64,000 nucleotides of DNA, taken from Archilochus colubris (Eukaryota; Chordata; Aves; Apodiformes; Trochilidae). Shown here piece by piece: positions 25,220-36,512 of the stretch. The translations under genes and the position numbers were made by a program. Positions within the stretch are counted from its first letter, which is position 1, and each line of letters begins with the position of its first letter. The DNA is taken from positions 157,483,052-157,547,051 of the forward strand of contig CM041083.1 of the NCBI GenBank assembly GCA_023079485.1, in the 5' to 3' direction. The notes under the pieces were generated by a model, which was not told the origin of the DNA, did not search any database, and saw only the letters and a list, made by a program, of their open reading frames with translations.

Positions 25220-25655
25220 AAGACTTTTAAAATTTGATCTGCTGGGATCCCTGGGCAAATATCTGTTCCCCTCAAGTACTCAACTTCTTTTGCAGAAGGG
25301 GTAAAGCAGGAGGTATAGGGTATCTTTAGATGAGTCCATCTCATGGCTATGTCCAGCTATGTGAAAGAACGGGGAGCATGACGAAACTTAACACTGGTTC
25401 CATGAAATAATACATATAAATAGAAAATCTCAAAGGTAGAGAAAAGGTGCTCTGGTCTTCAGCTTGGAGATGGACTAGGTTTGTAGTGTGGGTTGTGTTC
25501 AGTTACAGCTTTGCCTGGAGACTGGCAAGCCATCATCTACCAGTAGAAAGCAGATAAGAGGACACTTGCATCTTAATGGTTCCTGGAAAAAGCCTGGTGT
25601 TTTAGCTCAGGTCCTGCATGGGATTCATATGACTTGCTCTAGACACTCCAGGCAA

Positions 25656-25728
25656 TCCTACTTCAGCAAGAGAGATGGATGAGATGGTTTCTAGAGCTCC
25701 CTTCCAACTCTGACAATTCTGTGATTAT
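25656..25728 (+). mobile_element. CR1 LINE, 3' tail fragment
   Basis: Short + strand remnant holding only the last part of the CR1 3' UTR: GGATGAGATGGTTTCTAGAGC, then CTCCCTTCCAACTCTGACA, then ATTCTGTGATT. It is heavily 5'-truncated. The upstream edge is uncertain; similarity seems to begin at CTTCAGCAAGAGAGATGGATG. Confidence 0.8.
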
Positions 25729-27723
25729 TTTTCTTTCCATGTAAAATTGAAATTTTCTGCAAATACCCAGTTTTGTGTTTTATTTTCAAATACAACTTAG
25801 ATTTTAGCTTTACATTTGTACACTTCAGCCTTTGAAAACCAGCCTCTGGTTTGTTCAACATGCCTATAATGGCTATGCTTGAGTGCTGTGAGAGTGGCCA
25901 TTACAATCTTACATTTTATTTAGAAATCTATGAGTAGTTCTGTTCCTAGGTTTTATCTCAGCCTTTAGTGGGTTAGTGTAGTGACAAATCTTTGTAGCAA
26001 TAGCAAAAAAAAAGTATTGTGGAAAGCATTTTTACTTCAAAAATAGTCAGCAAAATAGAATCGCTATTCATGGCTTAATGTAAAGCTGTCTTCTGAGGTA
26101 TTTTTGTTCCTAACAAAAGATTAAGGAGCGTACATGTGCCTCCTATTAAATTTCTCTTCTGTTGAAGAAGGCAAAATGGAAACCATCTTGCTGGCTCAGC
26201 CTGCTGAAGGACCACTACTGGGCTTGTGTAAAATGCTTGCTATCAAGAAAGGGGATGTACTAAACCCTGACAAAGAGGGAGGAAGACAAGTATACATTCA
26301 CATAAGCAAATCTGACAATAGAGCAGAGCTATGTTAAGAGCACGAGGCCAGCAAAGCACAGTGATTTCATTCAGCTGGAAATCATGTCTGTTCCAATATG
26401 TATTCACTGCAGCAAATGTGGCTAAGTAAAACTCTTATTCAGTAAGGAATCCTTCATAAATACAGACCTTCTGCATTTTACTTGAACTGCCACATAAGTG
26501 CGCGTTGTTGAAATGTAACTTTAAATAGCTTATGAAGACATCCCTCTGAATTCAGAATTACTGTACTTGCAGAAAAAGCAACAATACCGGTCTGTAAATC
26601 CTTTAATCATAAGCATTAAAGAATAGTTCTTCAGAGAATCACAGGCTGCTGACTAAAGTTTACATTTTCTTGAGTTGCTTTTGGTGCTGCTAGCTATTTT
26701 TCTCATACACATGATGCTGATATGAAGTGACACTTGCACCTGTTGTCACCATCTTGTGGTAATTAGCATAGTGCCCTAAGTAGTAGCAGGGCCATCACAT
26801 TCAAACACAAGCCATTAACATATTGCAGCTGTCATCAGTAGGGAAAGCTAATGGAGTTAGTGGATTTGCACACTACTGCATACCTTGGCTCAGCTAGCAT
26901 AACTCCCCATATTGGGGTCATTGGGGATAGGAAAAAAGAAATGTGGGATGTAGCCAGTCAGGAGTGAAAGAATACATTTTACTGCAGGTTTACTTTCATG
27001 TATTATGCATGTCCTTCAAGGTCACTGCATGATCATTTATAAGATTTTAATGAGATATCAAAGTGGAAAGAATGGAATGTAATTAATGTGATCATACAGA
27101 GAAGATACAGGTATAAAATAGCATGCATGAAGCAGACAACAAAAAGTGGGAGTGGTGCAGAAAAGGGAAGGACTATTTGGCCAGATTTCAACATGTGAAA
27201 CAATAATCTTTTCCACTGTACTTTCAGACACTTAAAATCTTGCCAAACAGTTTTCCCCAGCTAACAGCAAAATAATGGAGGGAATTAGAGAAAATGCATT
27301 CTGCCATTTCTCTTTGAATATGGGCTGCCTGAGTTTTTCTTCTGCAGGGGAAAATGGGCTAAAAGTGTGCTAGTCCTACAGTAACATGTTGCTTGTGGGC
27401 ATTTCATATTTTATAATTTTGATCCCTCCCACTACTGGAGTCTCTGACAAGCCTGGACAAAACTTAAAATTCAAGATATATGAAGGAACATCTTTTTAAG
27501 TACTTTTCTAGAGATTTTCTTTCTTTGGGTGCCTGAGAAGGTGCAGAGACATAATGAATAACTCAGTAAGAAGAGATCTTTAGAGGCTTTCCATAACTAA
27601 CTGGTTGCCCCCAGCTTGTACTAGTTCCCTTCTTCCTGACACACTGACACTTTTGTATAAAGCCTTGCCTCTATATATGCACTATCATCCTTTTATTTTT
27701 TAATTTTAATTTTTTTTCTCTAG
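25729..27723. other. non-coding stretch
   Basis: No supported gene. It contains a CTCF-like site on the minus strand at 26747-26759 and one exact TCAAGGTCA (SF-1/ERR-type nuclear-receptor half-site with extension) at 27016-27024 in a patch that could be a conserved element. Single motif matches of this length occur by chance. Confidence 0.55.
26747..26759 (-). promoter_or_regulatory. CTCF-like motif
   Basis: The minus-strand reading is CCACAAGATGGTG, which fits the CTCF core CCASYAGRKGGCR at 11 of 13 positions; the differences are an A at the fifth base and a T for C at position 12. It has no wider context to confirm occupancy. Confidence 0.25.
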
Positions 27724-27837
27724 GAAGGGATAGAACTGCAAATCAAGTTGCCAGGGGCTGAAATTGGTGCCCCCAGCTCAACCAAGTGGTCTGATGGTCT
27801 GTGCTGGGCCAGTGCAAGACTTTCTGCACAGGAGTAG
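27724..27837 (+). CDS. candidate 3'-terminal coding exon
   Basis: An excellent acceptor (a long T-rich tract ending TTTTTTTTCTCTAG) precedes GAAGGG. In phase 0, which is the exit phase of the 17261-17390 exon, the frame reads 37 codons, starting EGIELQIKLPGAE, and ends at TAG 27835-27837. The other two frames stop within 12 codons. Possible donors follow (GGA then GTAGGT at 27834; CCAG then GTAAAA at 27869), so this could also be an internal or non-coding exon. AATAAA hexamers at about 28378 and 28492 would suit a terminal exon but are common in AT-rich DNA. The protein is not recognised. Confidence 0.22.
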   Translation, partial: EGIELQIKLPGAEIGAPSSTKWSDGLCWASARLSAQE

Positions 27838-30800
27838 GTGTAAGTGCTGCTGAAGCAAAGCTGTCCAGGTAAAAAAGTTAAAGACTAACCCTGCCTCACA
27901 AACCCATCCTGCTTTGGCCTTTTTTGCTTTGACCAGCACTTTCAGGTGTGGATAAATAGTTACGTACTTGAATCTTTAAACAGAAGCGGACACCCATGCT
28001 GGAAAATACTTCCCCTACCTCCTATCATCAAAAACTCTACTCTATATTTTCCTAAATACTCTGCACTTTGCCTGTTTCTAGGAGGGCCTTTTTAGGAATA
28101 CAGTTGTTTGGAAGACAGATTTATGAAAACTTTGTTTTAAGTCTGAAGCAATTCTGATCTCAGGATTTGTGCTGTCAGTAGGACATGGAGCTCTAAGGAT
28201 GAACCTTTGCTGTTGAATCCATAGCCCAAAACACTGACTGCTCTATTGGAAACTCTGAACATCTTCAAGTTGTGTTACTAGTGTTCATAGTCTCAGTCAT
28301 GCCAAAAGACAAATGTTCATAAAGGTCTTTATTTCATGTGTGAGTCTTTAGTGTGTGTGAAAAAAAAAATTAAAAAAAATAAACCGTAAGCCTTTTTTTT
28401 CAGCTTAAAGCCTTTGCCACTTTTCTTTATTTTTAAAAGCCCCTTGTAGTGTTTTTAAAAATTATTTAAAATAATTGCTTATTCTCACAGAATAAAGCAA
28501 CTTAACTTTTTCTAGCCTTCCAAAATAATTAAAAGTCAATAAAAAATTTTAATATCTAAAAATATTGAGAATGTGAGCTTGAGACAATAAAGAAAGATTT
28601 TATAAAAACAAGGTCATTTGGGGGATTTATTGATATGTATGAATTTTTGCGAAGATATTTCCATTTAACTAAGTAATTTTTTAATAACTCCTACAATTGG
28701 CTGAACTTCCAAGTAAACACATATATATATGTCAGGTAGCTTGATAACTAGTGGAAGTGCAAGCTCTTTAGAATTGTTTATTTCTGAGGCAAGTGGTTGT
28801 CCAAGCTGACCTTCTAAAAATGTTTGTTTGGGGAAGACCTTATAGATATAAATGGAGAACGAGTCAAAGAAAAGGAAGCAGTGAACAGGAGCTCTTGATT
28901 TGTATTCTAGGGAAAAATCATGAACAGAGTGAAAATTAAGAATTTCTCCTTCACGTGGGTTCTGTGTTTTGGTCTTTCTTCTTCACCACATTTTCTGCTT
29001 TTTTTTCTTTTTTCCTTAGTGTTTTCCTTTTTCACACATCTCCCAGCTCTGCTACCCATTCTTAACCTACACCTAATCTTTCTTTCTCTCTACACCACTT
29101 GGTACATTGCCACTGAAACGCCTGCCCAGAGTCACAACCTCTCTAGAGGTGACAGAAGAGAGGAAAACATGGGAAAAATCCCTCTCCTTGGTGAAGGAAA
29201 CTGTTTGCATATGTGGAAAGTCAGTTCAGCCCACACCAAAGCCGACATATTAATCTGTACAAAGAGATGCCTTGGAAAACTCACTTCACAGAGGACAGAC
29301 ATACAATGTTGTTTCCAAAGTAAAATGTGCCTATCCAGCTGCAGCTGGCAGCTTCAGCAGCTCCCTGATCCGTGACTCCCTCCAGCGGTTGGTTTAACAT
29401 AGTTTACAAAAAACAGGTTTAACAAACATCGGTTTTTTTCATGAAGCTGGGTATGTCTGGGTTTAGGCAAACAAAATAGCAAGAAAAAAGCCAAGAGAAG
29501 CAAGGAGATAAATAAGCCCCAAAACTTTCATTTTTAATATCTGTTGTCACAGAGGACCAGAACTGAGAACGTCCTTCATGATGCTCCAGTGAACACAACC
29601 CCTCAGTCAAGTACTGTGGGAGACTGCCCAGCCTGACATCTTTCTGCTGCTGCCAAAATCTCTTGCTGTTGCACTGCATGAGGACATGTCCCATGCCCTA
29701 GTTTAGCAGCTACCTTGTTTTTTTCTGTAAAGAGACAACTCTTCTGAAAGAGTTCATATTGTTCACCTCCACAGTCCGGCTGGTAAAAACTGATATGGAA
29801 GAGAGTAGTGGCCACTTGGCAAAAAATTGAAAAGATGACAAATACCTTCCAGTTTCTATTTTTTACCCTATATAAACAAATAAGATTTTAAAGGGAGAGT
29901 AATTTTGGGAAAGTCAAGATAATCTCCGGCCTAGTAAAATCAAACAATTTAAAATTCATGAAGGTACCATCTTCCTATTTATAAAAGGTTAAGTTCCCCT
30001 AAGCTATGAAAGAAAAACACCCTCTGAAGACCTGGGAAGGCAGTAAACACTGGTAGCAAGTGACAGGAATTGATCCTGCTTTTCCATGCCTGTCATGTCT
30101 CTAAATTTTATTTCCACCATTTCTAGGCTACTGTGATAAGAGAGGCAAGGATAGGAAAAAGGATTGAGCTGAGGCAAGACTATGGCCCGAGGGCGATGAT
30201 ACCTGGGTCTCTGACTTTTTCTCAATTAGTAGGTCTCCCTGCCCGACTGTGAGATGTACATCTAACTGGGGACTAAGACTGTTGCAAGGTATTGATTAGC
30301 CATAATGTGAAGTCAAATCTGAATAAAAAAGCATTGTGATCAAAAGCCTTTCATTGGAGACAGCATGCCCTCCAAGTCAAGGGTCTGCAGAATCTGATGA
30401 GCTCGGTTTCCTTTTTGTCTGAGAGAGATTTCCAGGGTTTCCTCATAAGGGTTCTCTTGATAGGAAAGTCCAGTGGGCCCTCTGTCAAAAAACCTGATGT
30501 CTCAGATTTGACAGGTGCTTGTTAGTTTTTCATCCCAGATCACTCAACATGCACACAGAACTAGAAGAGACGATAGCTAATAATGCTACGTTTCAAGTTG
30601 ACTGCCTTGTCATTTTTGCTGGAAAATTCACTGATTCAATCAGTAACATTAAATTGTCTGCATTAAAGGAAAAAGAAAGTATAGCCAGCCATAAAACATG
30701 TTTTCTGACTGTTAAGACTTTCACAGTTCAATACAATTCATGGCATTGCTTTGTTTGATAAGAACAGTTTATCCAGATCACACATAAGACAAAATAAACC

Positions 30801-31715
30801 ACTGATCTATTAAAAATGGCAACAAGAAAGCCTGCAGCAGAGAAAAATGGAGAGATCCATTTAAATGAATTTTGTCTTTTTCTAGAATTTTGCTTTCTTC
30901 TCACTGAAAATGTTTCTAAGCGAGCAAATGATCCTCCTCACCTTTTCATGCATGAGCAACATCCTTTCAAACAGTGCCAGTCCACTAGGATGGCACATGA
31001 ACCTGGATTTCTGCTCCATTGTAGCTCCCCTGTGAGCTGCAGTTGTTTTCCCTCAAATACTCAGGGGAGGATGGAGGCTTAATTTTATGGGCTACTGTGA
31101 AAAATTTGCAAGCCATGAGTTCAGGGCAACAAAAATGATGTAGCTTGGTAATAATACCTCTGGACATTATTATAATAAATTCCACACTTTGTTTCTTCTT
31201 CTGTTGTTCATAATCTAAATCCCAGGGCAGAGCAGTAGCTGTGTGGTGATGATGGACTATGGAGGTAACAAGAGCTTCTATTCATTCTTGTGTGTAACAG
31301 AATTGGAAATGGAACAAAAACCCCCAAAATTTTAACTTAATAAAATGTTGCATTACTGATTCTTAAATATTTTTGAGATGGCTGGTGAAATGGGTGTTTG
31401 CACTAAGATCTCATAAGCAATACCTTATACTTGAACCTCTTTCTCTTTGAGACATTCCTTGCTTCTAAGGAACTATTCATCCTATATATCAGCCAACCCT
31501 CCGCAGAAAAGTAATCCTCCTTCCCCACTTCTGATTCCAGCACTAATTGTTACTTCCAGAGATCTTGCTTGTGGGATTATGTTTTACCTTTGGGATTAGA
31601 CTCAGTAGCTTTCTGTGCCAAAACTGATTTTAATAGTACTGTCCTCATTCCAGAAGAGCAACTTGACCACTGGCGTATGTCAAGAAAGCTCGGAAGACAC
31701 TTTCTGTGAGGGCAT
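27838..31715. other. non-coding stretch
   Basis: No supported gene. The 151-codon open frame at 28920-29375 gets its first third from a T/C-rich tract (hydrophobic residues encoded by TTT, CTT and TTC) and has no recognisable domain, so I treat it as chance. The region 28360-28560 is very AT-rich with several AATAAA and ATTAAA words. Confidence 0.55.
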
Positions 31716-31985
31716 GGAACAATAGGATGATGAGGGGGCAATGTTTTTAAACTGGAAGAGGGTAGATTTAGCAGAGACATTAGGAAGAAATTCTTAGTGT
31801 GAGGGTGGTGAGACACTAGCACAGGTTGTCCAAGGATGTTGTGGATGCCCCATTGCTGGAAGTGCTCAAGGCCAGGTTGGTTAGGTCTATTGGGAAGGGG
31901 AAACCTGGTTTAGTGGGAGGTGTTCCTGTCCATGTAAGGGGCTTGGACAACCCAAACCATTCTCAGAGTCTATAACATTCCTGTC
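31716..31985 (+). mobile_element. CR1 LINE, 3' end fragment
   Basis: A + strand CR1 remnant in normal order: GTTTTTAAACTGGAAGAGGGTAG, ACATTAGGAAGAAATTCTTAG, GTTGTCCAAGGATGTTGTGGATGCCCC, GGAAGTGCTCAAGGCCAGGTTGG. The tail is GACAACCCAAACCATTCTCAGAG. It is diverged and non-coding. An A-rich microsatellite lies 125 bases further on but is not part of CR1. Confidence 0.88.
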
Positions 31986-34900
31986 CTCCCCCCTTGGAGC
32001 TTTTGCATGCCCAGGTGTATGGGCACAGGCACTGTGAAGGGGCAGTGCCCCATAAGGGTGGGAACTAGCAAAATTGTTTACCTGATGAGAAAGAACAGAA
32101 ACCAAACAACAGAAAAAAAAAGAAAGAAAGAAAAAGAAAAAGAAAAAGAGCAAAATTTATCAGTCCGTACCATTCTGGCTGTGAGATTTTTCCTGGTTCA
32201 GGCACTGAGATGCAAAAGGAATATTATTTTGGTAGCTACAGTCACAGCTGTGTAATCCCTGGCAGATATGTTCACAGAAAAACATACGCACAGGACAAAG
32301 AAGTGAGGGAGAGAGGAGAGACTACTGGTTTATAAAGCTTGGGATTGAGAAAAAGTGTAAAGACACATGTAACTAAAATACTCTTTGTGGTGTAGAGATG
32401 CGCAGAGGCAGGAGCACAAGGATCTTGTAGAGGTCCCAGAGTGAAAACCCTGTGAGGCATTTAAGCCAAGGCCCTGTTACAAGCCAGTTACTGCCTTGCA
32501 GCACAGCCAGGCTGGATGCAACATCTCCCCTTCCCTTGGACTTCACATGAAGGCTGAGCCTGGGGTGGGTCTTTTCCATCCCTATACCAACAAACGACCA
32601 AGGTGTGAGTTATTTCTCCAGGCCTTCAGCAGCCATTGCACAGAGCACTCTACTTCCAGCCCTTCCCAGCAGAGCTCAAGGTTGTGAGAGCATAATGGAG
32701 CCCAAAATACTTCTTACTGCAAAGTATTCGTTGTGGTAAATGTCGACTATAGCAATAAGGCACTGGAGGCGGTGCATTAGCGAGCTATTAGTGCATGCTG
32801 AGAGTGCTTTGGTTGCCTTCTAATGCACACTCTGCAATGGCCATTACAGAGGATGACTCATTATTTTTACATTTATTTCACATTTTAAAAATCCTTTTCA
32901 AAACATTTTTTGCACAATTTCAAGAGATATGCTGTTTCACAAGGAAAAAAAAATGCTCCTTACGAATAAAATGTGAAGAGAAACTGGTAGGCAGAGATAC
33001 TTCAGCACTTCTGAATAAATGCAAAAGTGACTGATTCTTTCTTGTATCACTCTTTTCCTGTAGATTTTTGAGAAGTACAAACTGAGGTATCTCCTTCCAG
33101 CAGCATCCTTCTGCTTTTGCAGTTTCAGTTTGACTATGAAGCCATTTATTCGATTAAAAGTAGTGCTTTGAGAGATTACTGGTATTAGGTTTCTATGTTT
33201 CACACCAGAAAAATGCAAAAAGTCCGTAAAAGTCATAAGCTTATTCTGGAAGCCATGTATGCCTTCAGAGAGAGTATCTGTCACGTGTTCTTTCCTTGAG
33301 CCTCTCATTTCTGCCTCTGTCCCATAAAGGTCTTTGTTTATCTCCCATACCCCCCAAAATGCTGAAATTTCTGCACATGCTGCCTTTTCCCTGTTGCACA
33401 CTGAATGCCGTGGTGGCAGATGTGCACAAAAGGTAGAGTCAGTGTAATTGTTGTAATTACACTGCTAAGCCTGTTAAGAAAAATAAGGTTATGAACAGTT
33501 AGGCTAAGATTAATTCTGCCTAACTTTAAACACCTGACCGAGGTGTTTAAATTAGGACTGCAATTGCTGTAGGCTGCCTTTGTAATGAAGTGAAGGTTAG
33601 ATGACACCAAAATGTGTTTCATCCAACCTAAGGGCTAAATCATCCTCTCTTTTACTGACAAGACTTTACACGGCAGTGCTTCTAATTTTATCAGTTAAAT
33701 GGTAAAGGTAATCTGACTTGGGATGAATCTGGGCCTTGTTTTTTTCCCAGCTTTGCTTCACTATTTAATGGTTAGGTATCTGCAGTTTGAATGCATGTTC
33801 TTAAAGCATCAGCTGTCTCCATAATACCGGAATGTCAAAATAATGGTGTATTTTACTGTTGATATCTGAGTAGCATGCTATGAGGTCCTTTGTGAAAATG
33901 CCCTGGAGATAGGATGTTTAAAGAATAGATTGGAAAAAATATAGAAAGGAATTACAAGGTATTTGGCAGGGGAGCATGTAAAGATCACAATTCTTTGCAA
34001 GCAATTGTGCATGTGAGTGGGAGAAGGTAGTACTGAAGTGCTGAAGCAATTTTTTTGAAATATAGGATAGTTTAAATATATATGGAATCAGACACTCTGC
34101 TGCTGAATAGAACTGACACTGAAGGAATATTCGATGTTATGTTACAGCCTCCGAAAACATAGCAAATGTCAGAAATTCTTCTTTTAAAGAGTCCTCACTC
34201 TTGTTCAATAACTTCAACTGTCAGAGCATGGAGCTGTATCAAAAAGGGTTTCACAGAATCAAAAGGTTTGTTTCTTAGCAACTCTGTCAACAAATTTAAA
34301 TTGCTGCATATTGTGGCTGTTCCATAACCATTTGCATGCAAGATTTGTAAACACAGGTTTTCATTGTGCATCCTGTTGTCAAGGTCTGTAGGGAGGCAAA
34401 AGGGGACAAATACTGCAGGGCAGGGGTAATACAGGTACCAAAGCAAAAGATGCAAGACCAAATAAATAGTTCTGTGTAGCTCACTTAACCAAAATCTTGT
34501 CTAGTTCACTTTGCCCATGATGTAGAAACAGCTGAGGCAATAAACCCAGTCATAGATATAGCATTGCAGTAGTCCAAAGACAATTTTCTATTTGTGAAAA
34601 AGCCATTGGGGGTGCTATTTGGACCTTATTTACCCAGTAATCCTGAGGCCCAGCTGCACAGCAAAAAATCTGATGTGCTAGTGAACTTGATTAAGGCTTT
34701 GTTATACCAGTAATATTATGGTGGGGGCAATATGTGACTCATCTGTGAGGCATTTGTCTGGGATCAGAGGAAAGCTTTTGCAGCTGGAACTCAAGTTTAT
34801 GTGGGTACCACTGCTGTGCTAGGTGCCTCAAAGATTTTCAGGTATGTCTCAGTGAACTCCAGTCATGTGTACCTTTGGAATGGCAGCCTCACATACCTTT

Positions 34901-36479
34901 GACCTTTTTTTTTTGCCATCATTACTAGAAATCATGGTTAGGAAGTGATGAATGTAGTCCATTTTAATTTCTATGTCATTTAAATTGTATCTATTACTTC
35001 TTGAGTGCCTATAATGCTTGTGGTACTGGAGGACACACTTTATTTAATGTAATGCATTTTAGATCCACTTTATATAACAGTCTAAGCATATATAATATGT
35101 CTATATATGTGCTTGGTATATATAACAGAATAAGAGGGTATGCACACTTTATGTTTTCAGACAATGAATTAATCTCATCTCACACATCTAATGGCTCATA
35201 TACAAAATCTCAGTTCATTTCACATAATACCACTGTTACAGGTTTAGTGTTATTTATTTGTATTGCAGCAATCCCAGAGGCTCCTGCTCTAAAAAAGCAC
35301 TCTGAAAAACTGGAGCAAGAGACCATCTTACAGAATTTAGTTTATACAAATAAGAGAGGGGGCACATAAGCAGAAAGTGGCAAAGTGACATACCTAACTT
35401 CACAGTCCAGGCATGTGATGGAGATAATATGGGATGACAATTTCTTGTCTCTAACTAGTGGGTTAGGAATCCCAACTGCAAATCACCTGGACTGGCCTAT
35501 CTCCAAAATTCAGATGGTCATATCCTGATCCTTGCTTCCATTTTACCGAGAACCCCAAAATTCCCCTTGCTACACCACTTTATGTCCAAAATGTCCATCA
35601 TATGACAAGAATGCCTGCTGGATATTGGGATAGGCCATGCCTACCTGCCCCACCATCTAACTGGAAGGGAGATGTGTGTCTTGAGCATCTCTCAGCAATA
35701 TTTTCACCTCCTGGATGTAGGAGTGAGAATATACAGCCCCACAGGGCTTCTAGAAGATTCTATATAACTCATGCCAGCCCATGAGTTAGATCTTGTTATC
35801 TTTACACTTTGTCCTATCCTTGAAATGGCTTTACGCATTCCTTGTCTTCCAGTATGACTACTTTTAGGATTCATGTACTCACTGCCTGTGAAATGGACAG
35901 CTCATGGTAGCACCAAAGTAAACCAAACCTGAAAACTATGAAAACACACCTACAGCTCTGGGTGTACAGAGCAGACTGGCTCTGCTGCTCCCAGTTAGCA
36001 TCTCCACTTTCAGGAAGTAATGAGTGTCTTATCAACATAGACAAATGTGTCTTGTTCCACCAGAGTTAGAAATGCTGATTGATTTTCTCATGACACATGG
36101 GAACTTCAGTCTTACAATGAAGGGATGCAAACAATTGCCAACCTTCTGAGTATGACAAATAACAAATAACAAAGCTTCTTCATAAATTTTTTTTGGTAAC
36201 ATACTATCAGAGGCTCTTCTTGAGAAGGAACTAACTTTTAGATACTACAGGGCTGACATTCATGGATGCAGACAGTACCTTTAACCAAAAAACCCTTCAA
36301 TTAGTGTTTGATAAAGTGGTTTCTGGAATCATTTACTCTCTTCAATACTACTGCTTTTCATATTGACAAATTCTGTCTTCTTTTGCATCTAAATTTTGGT
36401 GCAAGTCTTAAAACCATGAAAAGCTGAGATTTCTCCTAACGTTTTAGGTAAAGACAACATTTTATCTACTATTGTTGAA
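31986..36479. other. non-coding stretch with one simple repeat
   Basis: It contains the AAAG/AAAAG microsatellite at 32111-32150. Two minus-strand open frames are worth noting: 154 codons at 32937-33401 (no domain recognised; a length expected roughly once by chance in this much AT-rich sequence) and the segment 34199-34385, which has splice-like edges. No confident gene was found. Confidence 0.55.
32111..32150 (+). repeat. AAAG/AAAAG microsatellite
   Basis: About 40 bases of A9 followed by (GAAA)n and then (GAAAA)n units. It is a simple repeat and likely length-variable. Confidence 0.9.
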
Positions 36480-36512
36480 TATATATATTATATATATACA
36501 TATATATATATT
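36480..36512. repeat. AT dinucleotide microsatellite
   Basis: About 33 bases of (AT)n with two small interruptions (TT and CA). It is close to self-complementary and so can form a hairpin. Confidence 0.9.

Larger units (their letters stand above)
17391..25655. other. long non-coding stretch
   Basis: About 8 kb of AT-rich DNA with no supported exon or identified repeat. It contains a perfect 24 bp palindrome at 21810-21833, a hairpin with 10 bp arms at 25194-25219, and an AT-rich patch with several AATTAATT motifs at 24630-24770 that could be a conserved regulatory element. Parts of 20400-21450 and 22890-23130 are mildly purine-rich on the + strand. Confidence 0.6.

Noticed and set aside
28920..29375. 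151-codon + strand open frame with hydrophobic start
   Set aside because: The hydrophobic part comes from a T/C-rich tract, the rest has no recognisable domain, and there is no promoter, Kozak or splice evidence. The length is possible by chance.
32937..33401. 154-codon minus-strand open frame
   Set aside because: No domain and no convincing splice edges; about one frame of this length is expected by chance in 64 kb of AT-rich DNA read in six frames.
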